Shown: positions 48,268 to 59,980 of the stretch, piece by piece | Numbering within the stretch: the first letter of the stretch is position 1 | Layout of the letters: every line of letters starts with the position of its first letter | Assembly (NCBI GenBank): GCA_933228895.1 | Contig: OW121852.1 | Coordinates: 101,453,544-101,517,543 of the forward strand | Length of the DNA: 64,000 bases | Direction: 5' to 3' | From: Platycnemis pennipes | Lineage: Eukaryota; Arthropoda; Insecta; Odonata; Platycnemididae | Program-made: the position numbers and the translations under genes | The notes under the pieces: model-generated | Databases searched by the model: none | Seen by the model: the letters and a program-made list of their open reading frames with translations, nothing else | Told to the model about the DNA's origin: nothing

Positions 48268-49679
48268 CGATAGCTGCCCAATACTTTTGACTCCTGAAAT
48301 GACGGATGGCATCGCCCAAGAGAGGTGAAATTTGAAGATCCTACGACCCAGCGTCAGTTTATCTCCTTGCGGCAAGCTCCGTCATTGCACTACATTACTT
48401 TACATGGGGATTGGTGGGGTCGGGCCAACCGTTAGGACGCATTGTTGACTGGTAGGAGGGGTCCAGTCTTCCGCCACGTCATGAGAAAGAATTCATAATA
48501 ATGTTTTTTTTTCAAATAATGATGATGATACCACTAGAACTAAGTGTTTAAATATTAAAATTGCGAAAAAATATGGAATTTATAAAGCATTTCTGTGTTA
48601 TCGCACAAGAAAATGGGGACTCCATGACAGCGTCGCGTAATTTAAGAGGGTTTTAGAAACTGTTACAGAGTGTAAATTAGGGAAAAATTGGAGGGTGGTG
48701 AAAATAGTGGAAAAAATATAAGCGCTATGCAATGGATGGGCGTTACGTATACATTAAATATATGGATTCTTAGTTGAGCTGAAATTGTAGAATAATTAAT
48801 TTCAACGGATCCGAAACTTTGTTGCAAAATTTTTCCACGAGGCTTCTGTGGCTAAAGTTGCAAGGATACCTGAATTCCAAGTAGAGCCATTATTACTTTC
48901 ATGTGAATGCTTCTGGGTGGAAAAAGTTTTGCCGATCACTGAAAAACAAATGTGAAACCCGAGAAGGGAGAAGACCAGGGGTTGAATGGGAGTCAGACCC
49001 ACAAAAAAGGCTCTGGGCTCGTCGATATCCCTCGTCACCGCTTGCGTGTCGAGGGGGTGCTCTGACGTCACCGTCATGATTGATTATGAAATTGTTGGCA
49101 CACGGAAAGGAACTGGTTGTGTTTGGGCGCCAAGGAAACATTTAGCAAAGAATAGGAATCGGTAAGGATGAAAAGGAATTATCCAGGCTGGTCACTTTTG
49201 AGATATAAGTGACTCTGCGGCGCGATATTCCGCAAACCCTTTGAACATTTTTGAAATAAATCTTTATCCAGTTGAGAAAATGAGTGCAGAGTACAAGACT
49301 ATCGGTTGTTAATACTACAGGTAACTTTATTTACGAAGAAAATTTTTAAAACGTATCTAAATGAGATGATTCCTTATGGTAATACTTATTCATACGCTTA
49401 CAACAACATTTTAGGTTTTACGAAACAGTTTTTACATCCATTAAAAGGGAAGTATATCTTGGACTATACATGCCCGAACTTGTCCTTCGGGGGACCAGAC
49501 AGGAAATTGCTCGAGCGTAGGTTATAGGCCATATAGTTCATGCTTAGATGCAGAAAATATATTTTAAAAAATGACACATGAAATGTACACACAAGAATAA
49601 CTTGTGTTGAATACTTATTTGATGTTGACAGTAAAATATTCTAATTATATTATTATTGAACATCTGATATTCTTGTTGA
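48268..49679. other. No gene recognised
   Basis: TAATACTACAG precedes a 60-codon plus frame at 49319-49527 (SFGGPDRKLLERR), unfamiliar and unsupported. Confidence 0.4.
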
Positions 49680-49801
49680 CAGTCTGATTTAAAACTCATG
49701 CTCAATTTTGAAAGGCCTTATCGATACTTCGTACCAGTTTTACCAGTCTAATTTAAAACTCACGTTCAATCCTGAAAGGCCTGATTGATACTTTTACCCG
49801 G
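49680..49801. repeat. Two-copy tandem duplication, period 64 bp
   Basis: CAGTCTRATTTAAAACTCA begins each unit (49680 and 49744), continuing GTTCAAT or GCTCAAT and TGAAAGGCCT. Around ten differences. Confidence 0.8.
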
Positions 49802-50239
49802 TTTGGGTACGTTTTGATAATGTGTCTCTACGATTCATTCAATGACCAAAAGGCTTCATCTTTACACTATTTTTCTCTAAGATTAGCGTCTTTCCTACCT
49901 TTATTTTCAATATGAAAAATAGATTTTTGCTCCTTTCCTCTTCCTCCGTCACCCAGAATTTCAACTTCGGTAGATGCCTTCACTATCTCATAACCCAAAT
50001 TACCTACAAGTTCACAGGTTCCTACTCATTTATTTTTAGTGTAATAGTGAACATATGCCATTTTACTTGCAAGAAACTATTTGAAGAAACTCTGTTCTAT
50101 GTTCCTTTAAAGTAAAAATGGATTTGGGGTGGTACTGTCGCCAAAGTATTAGTTCCCCATTCCGGGAGAAAGATTTTGAATTCAGTCAGGGTTATAGATT
50201 TTGAGCAAATTTCGGTCTTCTAAAAGGGCTGAATGGAAA
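49802..50239. other. No recognised feature
   Basis: Plus frame 49912-50115 is T-rich hydrophobic, probably chance. Confidence 0.45.
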
Positions 50240-50410
50240 TCAAACCAAGTTCAGTACTCCGTACGCTAGATGGGACAGTCTTGAGCGCCATTAGTTATTG
50301 GTAAGCTAATGCAGACGCCGGATTTTTTCCCACACTTCCTCTGCTATTGTAAAGAATTCCTGCATCTACCAACCACTCACCAGACCTTAATGGCACGATC
50401 AAGGGTGGAG
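50240..50410 (+). mobile_element. SINE body and 3' end, main family
   Basis: GTTCAGTACTCCGTACGCTA, GATGGGACAG, GTAAGCTAATGCAGACGCCG, CCCACACTTCCTC and TTAATGGCACGATCA follow the family order. Confidence 0.65.
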
Positions 50411-51360
50411 ATCAAAGAAAAATATGTAGTAATGCATTAAAATTTTTAAATTAGCTTAAAAACCAAGCTTCACGCGGCATAACTTGATTTTGATCAAAGA
50501 AATTGCCATAGAATTATCAATCAATCTGAATTTCAGAGCTCAAAAATCGGATGGCGATGAAGCACCGAATTAGAGGCCCAGGTATTCTTTCCAATTTTTC
50601 TAAGCAAAATATCTGGACTATTTTCCTGTTTCCTACGACAAGCATTCTTGCTTCTCTCGCAGAGAAGTGAGTACTGTTGATTTATGTAAGGCAGACATTT
50701 GGTAAAATAATTATACAGATCCAAACACCATAATTCCTAAGAGAATTGTCCACATGTTCCAGTTATCTGATCGAAATATCCAATATTTCTTCATTTCGGC
50801 TTCTTTTAAGCAGTTAAGGATGGGCCAGCATGCTAAATGTTTTAAAGTTGCAATGAATATGAAAATTTGGGCTAATGCCAAAGTCGGATTTCTCGCCACA
50901 CTTGCTCCGTTCCCGCAATAATTCTCATCTTTTCCCAAATATCCACCTATCCTTCGCATATCGCAAATGACGTTGATTTAAGATACACTAACAAAATAAT
51001 TTCTCTCTAAATAAATGCAAGCATACCTATATTTAAAGAAAAAGCTATGAGATCAGCTATTTCAGAGAAAATCATGTTTATACTTCATCACTTCTTCCAA
51101 ACCCACTTTTATAATTAGTCAGAGCTCCGGAGTAAAGTTCACACCTCCCTCACTCTTCCTCACTGCAGATTGTCTATCTCTAACTTCCACCTTACGTCTG
51201 AAAACCACCAAGTTGAATCTCTTTCAATCTGATAAGAGCCAGGATTTATCCTGTATGCAACGTAACCATTTCGAATGATGAAGAACATTTTAATTCGAGT
51301 TCTCGATCCACAATTCTCTCAAACCCCAATTTAGATACGACGATGAGTATCTGAATCGCT
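50411..51360. other. No recognised feature
   Basis: No exon or repeat supported. Confidence 0.45.
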
Positions 51361-51610
51361 CACCCTTTGACCACGAAAGGATCGTTCTGGTCGCTCGATC
51401 AAAATGCTCTCCCTTCCAACCGGAATTCTCACGTTTGCTCGGCATCGAATTCTGTCGGTCCATTTTCCATCACAGTCATAAATGCATCTTCGCGAAGATA
51501 TACGGGGTTGAGGCCGGCAGAGACTCAAGTGGATTATAATCGAGAATGGGAAAGCGAAAGAGTTAGCCGATGGCGGGAGACCGTGTATTCAATCCTACAG
51601 TACGGGTAAA
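51361..51610 (-). CDS. Weak candidate exon, Arg/Cys-rich
   Basis: A minus-strand frame is open for about 80 codons up to AAAGG then GTGAGC (donor at 51366-51361). It contains RCIYDCDGKWTDRIRCR and then VGRESILIERPERSFRGQR. The stretch is CpG-rich against an AT-rich background. No ATG or convincing acceptor is seen and the protein is not recognised. An ORF kept open by composition is the alternative. Confidence 0.22.
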
Positions 51611-54600
51611 GAAGACAAGAAGACCGATGATTTAGCTCACAGCATCCCATTCCACATGAATCTATTTCTTTTATTGTTGACCGCTGGCTTTAGTTAACGG
51701 GGTCGCATGGATTCAATATTCTTATGGAAGGGGACGGAGAATTTTTGTTTCGGTTTAGTTAAGAACATTTATATGCTGGAAATACAATCAGGCGCTGCAA
51801 TTTGATAATTATAATTTATTATCTTCATAATCATGAAAGCGACGGCCAAATACTTTTTTCAAAATACAGTGTAAGAATCACAACCAAGTCTTCCTTACCA
51901 AATCATCATTGTGGAGGTAATATATTTCATGTTTGGGAGTATGAAGAACTGGAAATAGTGAAATATGAGGTCAATATGGCGAGAGTGGGTTATAAAATGG
52001 AAATAGGGTCTCAGTAATAGTCACTGTATAGCACTTAAGGGGATTAGTTGGTTCCTACATCTTCATAGCTTACGAGATGTTCAACGATTAAGCGCGGTGA
52101 CAGCCTCCATCACGGGCCATTATCCCTCGTGGTAGCGATCGTTATCCATGATGCGAGCTTCCCCTGATGCGTATACTTCGCAAACAAAGCTACCGCGAAA
52201 CGTTTTGTAGAGAGAAGATTGTGATTTGATGCACCACGCAAATTTCTAATACGTTGATAATCCTTTCACTATCACCTGCGAAAAAAATAACTGTGAGATT
52301 CTTTAATACATGTATTTGTTTTTGCATAATTTTTAATCAAATCGTCGAAAATGATCGGCGTGCAATGATACTACAGAAGAAAGATACATGTTTATTAGAA
52401 TGAACCAATTACGGGATTTAACGTTTTCACTCGCTGAAAATGAATGCTTGTTAACGTAATTTCCAAAGGAGTGCCAATAATTTGTTTCAACAATTATCAA
52501 AGAAAGCAGGAGGATGTGTACAAAATATTTTCAGTTAGCAATTGCGCAAATTAGAGCATCATATTGCGCAAGTAAATAATGAGTGCCTACTGGTAATATG
52601 TACTATCCAGCACACCTCTTTAGGTCATGAACAGTTTGTAAAATTAGTAACTTTCTCAAAAAAGAACAAGGCATCTTCTGTTCTGTCAGCATTTTTAAAC
52701 TATCCGTAATCCTGGATATATAAATGCCGGTAAGTTCGAAGTCACCGGTAAATTTGGAACCTTGTGTGAATTCACAAGGTCCACTTTCAAACTACGGTCA
52801 AGGTGAACGATTTTTTCCTTTGTGGAAATTCTAATATCGTGCATATTCGTTAAGTTTTTTGCACTTGTCCGCAATCTGCATAAAAATAAATCTTCATGCA
52901 GAAAAATTTCTGTCACCCTAGCCCAGTATTCCGAATGTAAATGTCCCGCCGAGTTTTGCCGAAGCTTGGAATCAATACTTTTAATCCTAAATCAAAGTAG
53001 AAATAGGAAACGAATAGAGTATTTCTGTCCGCGAAAGAAAACGGTCACCTTTTCGAGCTTACAGAATTTGTTTTTTAGAAGCTAGATAAATTATCTGAGA
53101 AATATCACAAAACTCATCCTTCATGGATATCCAGTTGACTTGGAGATTCTTTTATATCTCTACGGTTTAAAACGGACCGTGAAACCTATCGCCATTTCAG
53201 CGAGACAATTAGCTAATCTAATGGTAAATTCTGAAGATTTTCATGCCTTACAAATATGTGGAAGCGTCTTTATTGAAAAAGTTGCATCTACTAAAAAAAG
53301 CAGGTTATCAAATTCGGGCATTTTTACTAAAGTCGGTATATGTAGATTGAGGTCCAGGTGATTTCTCCGAAAAATTATTTACAAAGTTCAACTGCCATAT
53401 TTTCATCTGAAAAATGCCACTAACGAAATAAGAATCATTTCACTTTTTTGCTGACATCCCGCTAACGACTTGGACGAAAATTTTGCCAGAACCTTTGAAT
53501 CCTCATGTCAGATATGGCTTAATCTGTTGGGATGCCTAATTAAGCCAAACTGGGCATATGCAATTTGGGGCCAAGGTAATACTCCCGCGATGTTATTAGA
53601 AATCCTATCGCATTCTATCCCTCTGAAAGTTCCCTTCAAAACTTTTTTTCAATCATTCTAATAAACATTTGGATTACTATTTCTCAGAACATTAGTATCC
53701 CCAGGTCAGAGCTAACTAAAAATATTGGGGTGTTCCCTCCTTCACTGACTTGGTAATAAGGAGTTCGGTTTGGATGTCCTTCTCTTCTCTCCCCTTGATC
53801 ATCATGCTTCAGCGTTTTCTTCCGTTGCCGAAGGAGATTTCGATGAACTTTTTTTTTGTCCACACGGAGCATGCAAAACGGGTAACAAGGTTTTTAGCCA
53901 AGCACATAAATGGAATGGGGTGGGATTGCGTGCGTTCTTGAATCACGAGAACACTGGGCTCGGAGAGGTATGCGTGGAATTGACGAGGGGATTGATTTCA
54001 GCCAAACAACGACACCCACTCCTCACCTCAAGCGACGAAAATTTCCGCAATCGAGTTCGCGCGCCAAAACTATGGAATCAAGGGTGGTTGGGACATGAAA
54101 AGCTAATTTTTCGTCAGCGTTTTCACCGAAAATCAATACTTCCAGTGAATTTTGAGAATATAATAGACACCAGTTTCGTATCCAGGAAATTGGAAGATTA
54201 ATTACGCGTCAATTTCAAGAATGGTAGTGACGCGGTATGACAACGGAAATTTGTACCCCTCGGGATGTTCCCGAGGGTCATTTTTTTCGGAAATCAAGGA
54301 CATAATTTAATGAAGAAAATAGATGAGAATGAGGGCACTTGATGTTTGCGTAGAATATGCAAATTAGTGAATAAAATACGTAAAGTTTCTAAAATTATGT
54401 GGGATACGAGATTCTACTATTAGGAAAATGTGCATTTACAATTTTCAAAAGGAAATCTGAATCATGTCTAACGTGATGTTTGACACAATTAAAAATATTG
54501 GCTGTCGAAATGTGAAAATCTTCTGGCTCTACTTTAAGAAAACAATAGTTTTTCATTGATCTTTATGCCACTCGTATAAATGTCACTTTCTGGCCATAAC

Positions 54601-54653
54601 GGTCTCCCATGAAGTATCGTCAGTTCAAATCCCACATCCGAAAATTGAATAAG
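51611..54653. other. No gene recognised
   Basis: A plus frame of 143 codons at 53770-54201 (VCVELTRGLISAKQRHPLLT) overlaps other frames and shows no known motif. CCTTGTG/CACAAGG forms a small hairpin near 52760-52780. A tRNA-like GTTCAAATCCC lies at 54622. Confidence 0.4.
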
Positions 54654-54743
54654 TCATAGAATTAACTGTGAATTTAATTGTTGTGACTTATACTACGGTC
54701 ATAGAATGAACTGTGAATTTAGTTGTTGTGACTTATACTACGG
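54654..54743. repeat. Two-copy tandem duplication, 45-bp unit
   Basis: TCATAGAATKAACTGTGAAT begins each copy (54654 and 54699); the copies differ at about two bases, so it is fairly recent. Confidence 0.9.
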
Positions 54744-54840
54744 TACATTGATTGAATATTAAGTGAAATCATCTCTCCTACTCCAATGTCAATGCTATTT
54801 TTCATGCGCAATTTCTCCCTTCAGGTCAGTGCACATTCTA

Positions 54841-54919
54841 TCGTCGTCGTCAGAGGCTTTCGAGTGCAGCTGCGTATAACACGTTGTTGCAGCCGCACCC
54901 GAAAGCCTCTGACGACGAT
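54841..54919. repeat. Hairpin-forming inverted repeat
   Basis: TCGTCAGAGGCTTTCG (54847) and CGAAAGCCTCTGACGA (54900) plus GTGCAGCTGC/GCAGCCGCAC form arms of about 33 bp with a short centre. A good acceptor-like TTTCTCCCTTCAG lies just upstream (54812-54824). It may be a small MITE or a structured RNA. Confidence 0.75.
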
Positions 54920-57461
54920 GGATTTCGCTGCGAAAACCTACGTTCCAAATTCTACATTCTACCGTCCTTTACCTCAACCAAAATGATAATGCTTTTTCCA
55001 ATGCTCTTGTTTGAATTAAAAAATCTTCCAGCGCCTTACTTTCTATATTGCCCTCAGAATGATATCTCCTTTTATTTCTCATTCCATCTTTTTGGACCTA
55101 AATTTCTTTCAGAAATTTCATTTCCTCCCAATAATGGCTAACACTTTACCATTCGCCTTCTTTTATGTAAACCGCACTTTCTAAATTCCTATGTCATAGT
55201 TTTGGTGCATTTAAGCTGGGAAAATGACAAAATTCAAGTTCTCTTACTTTGCTGAGAATGGGAAAATGTCTGTTAAATGTTAATATTCACCCTCCAGCAT
55301 GAAATGGATGAGGGTCTGGAGAAAGTTGATTCATTGATTTATATTATATTATGAGTGGTTTAAAAATTTCATATTAGCAATATTTTTTACTAAACGATTT
55401 CATTTATCCTTGGAAATACTTCGCATCACTTGTTAGATAAGGAAAGACTGAGGTGACCACCATGTACATACTTTACAGAAAATACAGCCTGAAAATTTAA
55501 CCGTAAATGATTTAATAAAACAAGTAATCAATCGAAAGTCTGGTTTTATCACGAATTTTAAATGCCCACTGCAGTACCTCTTAAGGCTTTATATTCTCAA
55601 TGATAAAAAAATATTAGATGTTTTCAGAATCCTGTGTTGCATTACTACTCGGCCGACGTTGTATTGATGATTTGAAACATTCCGTACGTCTATGATAGGT
55701 TTCATCCACAACATCAAGGCAAATATATTTCTAGTGATAGGACCTTGGGTCTAACTATTTACGCGAGATCTGAAAGTCTAAATCTTCAATGGAAATATTG
55801 GGGAACGAACGGTACACTATGTCGAACTATATAAAAGTTCAAGCTTGAATGAGTGTGCACGTGATTTCGGCAAGAGTGAGTGTGAATCAGCGAAAAGTTG
55901 GCAGGTTTGCGAATCGATCGAGAGCTGGACTAGGAAGGGATAAAAACGGCGATTGGGTGTGACCAGAGACGGACTATGCTTCGGCCCGTAATATGCCCCC
56001 AAGGCGATCACGAAAAAGCTCCAGTGATGACCTTCGGGAGGCTTCGCACAACGATTCATATTATTAAGAAAACAGCTGCCGACCGCCCAACTACCCCACC
56101 CCCTCACTACCTCCTTACATTCTCTGTCCCGCCCACCCCCACACTCTTGGCAAATCTTTTTATTTTAGGCGTTTCACTCTCACTCGACGCACGAGTATGT
56201 GACGCCCTCATTTTTTTCTCACCTGAGCGGGCCAAGGTCCGTGGCCCCGTAACAGCGGAGCGACCGGCAAAATGGAGATGCCGAGACGAACGCTGCTATC
56301 GTTAATTGAATTGGGTTCTTGAAATAGAGATAGAATTGAGCTGAGCATTCTAAAGTTCCAGCCTACTGTAGTTTTTGAGGCCGCGCCCACTAAAAACAAT
56401 TCCGAGCAAGATTAATCCGATATTTTCCGTTGGATGTCTAAGAGATCAACTTCATATTTTCGACCATATTGTTTGTAGTGTAGAAATTTTGGCCACTCCC
56501 TTCTGGTATGCCAAAAGTTCCTAGAACGTTCCCGACTTGAGAAATGGTAATATGTTGGTTTTAGACCGCTAGCATATGATTTATGGTGACCTGGATGTAA
56601 GCATTGCTTCATTTAAAAATTAAATTAAAACACTGCAAACAAGACTCTCTCGGCCCTTTATTTTCATGATAAATTGTATGAAAAGATATTCTATGACCAG
56701 GAGCATTAATGAGTCATTACATTCATGATATAAATGCGTGAGTAACTTGAATAGAGTGTGTGTATTTAATACCACGGTTGAAAAATAATCATTTGGTTTC
56801 AACTTAACTTGAGTAAATTTCGATACCTGAAGGTAATCCACTCCAATTTCTGCCATTAGAGAAATGATATGAATAACTCTAAGATATAAGCAACTAGATA
56901 TCAATTAACATTAACACACACAATAAGCTTAATCAAATTCACTTTTGTAGGTACGATGGCTATCATATTTATGGATCTCTTCTATATCCAGACCTTAAGG
57001 CTGGTCTGGTGTGTGGTACGGTAGGTAATCATCACCAAGCATTAACTTTGTACATGCAGTAATAGTTAGAGTACTTCTTAATGAGAGAAACAAGCCAGGA
57101 TTGAATGCACCAGATACATGAAACATAACCATTATTACTATTACGATCTCTTCTTTTTCACGAGAAGAAAGACATTTTAAATATATCGGGACGGTAGACT
57201 ATCTTTATAATATGGTTGTCCTGATAACATCCAGCGTAATACGCCAGTTTCATCATTATATTTGTAATAATATCGCAAAACATATCAACATATCTGTATT
57301 TTAATTTGATTCCTGATAGAGATCTCCACGCGAGCTCTTACAATAGGTCGAGGCACTGAAACTATATATTATTATAACGACCTTTCACGGTCACTGAGGA
57401 TCAGCGCATAAGTTTGACAGATGATGAAAAAACTTCCGCCTGGAAAAAAAGGATCACTTAC
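54920..57461. other. No gene recognised; would be intron if the 57462 exon is real
   Basis: Frames near 55817-56399 lie in a GC-richer patch without splice context. Confidence 0.4.
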
Positions 57462-57500
57462 CAAACGCCGTGACACGCAACATGCTATTCCTGATTTCAT
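57462..57500 (-). CDS. Candidate first coding exon
   Basis: On the minus strand an ATG (57500-57498) opens the frame MKSGIACCVSRRL, which reaches a strong donor (TTTG then GTAAGTGAT) at 57462-57456 after exactly 13 codons, phase 0. The sequence upstream in transcription direction, 57500-57830, is CpG-rich and could be a promoter and 5' untranslated leader. The exon at 7541-7658 starts in phase 0 on the same strand, and the 39-nt candidate at 46101 is phase-neutral, so a single gene with introns of about 11 and 38 kb is possible. A longer overlapping frame in the leader (57895-57497) may be an upstream ORF or chance. Confidence 0.35.
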
Positions 57501-57840
57501 ACCGTCTCGCGGAAGTTGATGGAAATTCGAAGAGGAATTAAGTCACGCACAATGGTACGGGGTAGAAGATGGGCGGAGGATTTCATCACATCGCAGCCGC
57601 CTCGGAAGGACTTTCCACAGAAAACAAACTCTTGTGCATGAGCCAGTGCTTCCGGCACGATGCAGATGGATAAGGAAACAATGGGGCGGAATATGGGGCC
57701 TTCCGAGGGCCCGAAGCGGCGGTAAAAATTGACGCGGAGGTGGGACCACTTCCTCGCGCAGGTGTGACTGGATGTCCGAGGACTGGATGAACCGACTCCT
57801 TCGGCGAGTATCCCGACAAAACATTTGCAAGCCGCAACTA
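57501..57840 (-). promoter_or_regulatory. CpG-rich patch, possible promoter
   Basis: GC and CpG density are clearly above the flanking DNA, directly upstream of the candidate start codon on the minus strand. I see no TATA box at a fixed distance, so the start of transcription cannot be placed. Confidence 0.3.
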
Positions 57841-57868
57841 ACCCCAACATTAAAACAATCCTTGAATT

Positions 57869-57933
57869 AGAGTCCTCTACATGGTGACTACTCAACTACT
57901 TTGTAGTTGAGTAGCCGCCATGTAGAGGACTCT
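57869..57933. repeat. 65-bp hairpin, arms about 31 bp
   Basis: AGAGTCCTCTACATGG through CTCAACTAC pairs with GTAGTTGAG through CCATGTAGAGGACTCT, with two mismatches and a loop of a few bases. TTGAATTAG/CTTGAAC sequences flank it. It lies just upstream of the CpG-rich patch on the minus strand. Confidence 0.85.
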
Positions 57934-58377
57934 GCCTTGAACAACTCCCGGATTAACGGAGGCGGGCGGACCATTCCAGTATCATTTCCGCTTCCTCTCG
58001 AAGTTCATCTTTTCCCTTTTCTTTGCTAAATCGCTTAAACATCTAGGGGCACTACACTACACGAAAACTTCAATGAAGGATTGATTAATCAAAATGAGGA
58101 TTCAAAAAGCGAGTAAGCTATTTCCAAGTTGTATTCCTTTCGCACCCATTTCATCACCTCTGACTTTCAGCTGAGGCCTGTTGTTTCCTGGTTTTGGTCC
58201 ATATTTCCCATTGAATATTCTAACATCATTTGCTATAAGTATTATTGATCCAAGTCTGCCGTCTCTTATCATGCTTCCTAACCCATGCAGGTTTTGTGCA
58301 GGAAGTATTATTAGTAGTAGTTATTCGGGGGAAAAGACCAACAGCTACGATCAGTTGCGCCATTAAGATATGTGGGC
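57934..58377. other. No recognised feature
   Basis: No repeat or exon supported. Confidence 0.45.
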
Positions 58378-58615
58378 AACTGTGTACAGCAGAAAAGTAT
58401 TCAGGGAACAGAAGAAAGGTGCTAGAGGTTCATGGTTAAACCTCCCTTCCGACGGACAGCGTACTGTACTTGAAGGGTTCTCAGCACATAACCTAAGCCC
58501 ATATATCAAAATAAAAAGCTCTACCAGCTCCGAGATTGAGCCAATGGGGTCAAATTCCGGTCTTCTAGCTACCACACAAAACCAATCCCTACATCACAAT
58601 CCTACCACACAAAGA
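58378..58615 (-). mobile_element. SINE, diverged member of the main family
   Basis: On the minus strand a worn head (GGTAGCTAGAAGACCGGAAT) is followed by TACAGTACGCTGTCCGTCGG, AAGGGAGGTTTAACCATGAA and CCTCTAGCACC. These line up with CAGTACTCCGTCCGTCGG, GGGACGTTAAGCCGTGG and CCTTGGCGCC of the reference copy. Confidence 0.5.
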
Positions 58616-59980
58616 CAATTAAATTAAATTTCCCTAAATCCTAATTAAATAGAATTAATTTGCTTTCTTTTATTTTTTACTCGGAAATAGTAGTTTGAAT
58701 TCGAGTAGATACAAATTGCAAAGAATTCACTATTAATGAGCAAAATTAAATAATATATAAGTTGCTTACACATATAACATTTCATTTGACGACTGGGACT
58801 ATTTTCGTGAACTAAAATCATTCGAATGTTCTCAAAGGATAACAGTTTTGATATGCGTGGTTTTGGACAATATTTTTGTAGGAAAAATATGATGCTGATA
58901 GCCATTGAATATGAGCCATTAGGAGAAAGGTGAGATCACTTGAAAGTATTTGGATCTATTGATTTGATTCGATAACAATAAGAAACATTGCGTCAAACAA
59001 TATGCCTTTCTTTCGATGGAAATCTATGCTAAGATACATGTTGTAGTATCACGAAAGCCACTGAACTTCCACTTACCAAAATCTCTTTTTTAATACTCCC
59101 TTTTTAGAATAAACACACTTAGCACACATAATAATTTTAAACTAAGACATACCATGCCAGTAGAAAAGAGTTAATGAGCTCGTTAACTCATTCAAATTGC
59201 ATAATTAATTCCAAAAAACTACACGAAATGAACACGTAGAACTTGTTGAAACAACCAAGCCACAATTTATTTTCTGGCTAACTTTTTTTTGCCTCAAGAT
59301 GTGCTCAAAAAACCCTTATTTCCATATCAGTCGCTGGAAATCTCCAAGTCAGAACTCACGACACATTGGGAACAGTACCGTTTCGGAGCTCTTCAAAGAT
59401 AATAATTTTCTTTACCATTCATCTGCCTTCTCTTTGCGCCGAATTTTAATATACCTATTTATCAGCCAAGACCTGGGAGTCCACACCTGTGTGATTTTAT
59501 CTTCTGGAGAGGAAGAGAGGGATCTCATACCCCTGCGTTGTACGAGTCCATTTCTGAGTTCTTATCTGTTTAACTTTCATATTCTGCCCCAAACTTTCGC
59601 TTTTGGCTCAAAAATCATAGCAGGAGAGGAGTAAAGAAACATTATACATGCTTTGAAAGTTCCACGTGCGCTAGATTGCTACCTAAGAGCTGTGATCTCC
59701 AAGATTTAGATAGGAATGTGTTTAGGCGCTCGGGAGAAATTATGAACCACATACATCGGTAGACATATGTTGACATAGGATTTTGTTCCCGAATACAAAC
59801 CCTTATCTACATGTACAGGCCACCCTGTGAGACACTGCTAGGGTGTATGGCATGCCAAAAAACAAAATTGTTTGCGAAACAATTAAATGAATTTTTGCTT
59901 GTTACTAATAGTTAGACGTTGTTTGCATTGTATCAGAAAATCTACTATTAGTGGTAAAACAAACTCTAGTGTTGTCCGAC
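58616..59980. other. No gene recognised
   Basis: A minus-strand ATG frame of 17 codons (MCAKCVYSKKGVLKKRF) ends at a good donor, TTTG then GTAAGTGG near 59076-59071; without an acceptor or partner exon it is not called. Confidence 0.4.

Noticed and set aside
53770..54201. 143-codon plus-strand frame
   Set aside because: Overlaps two other open frames, has no known motif and no splice context; kept as unexplained.
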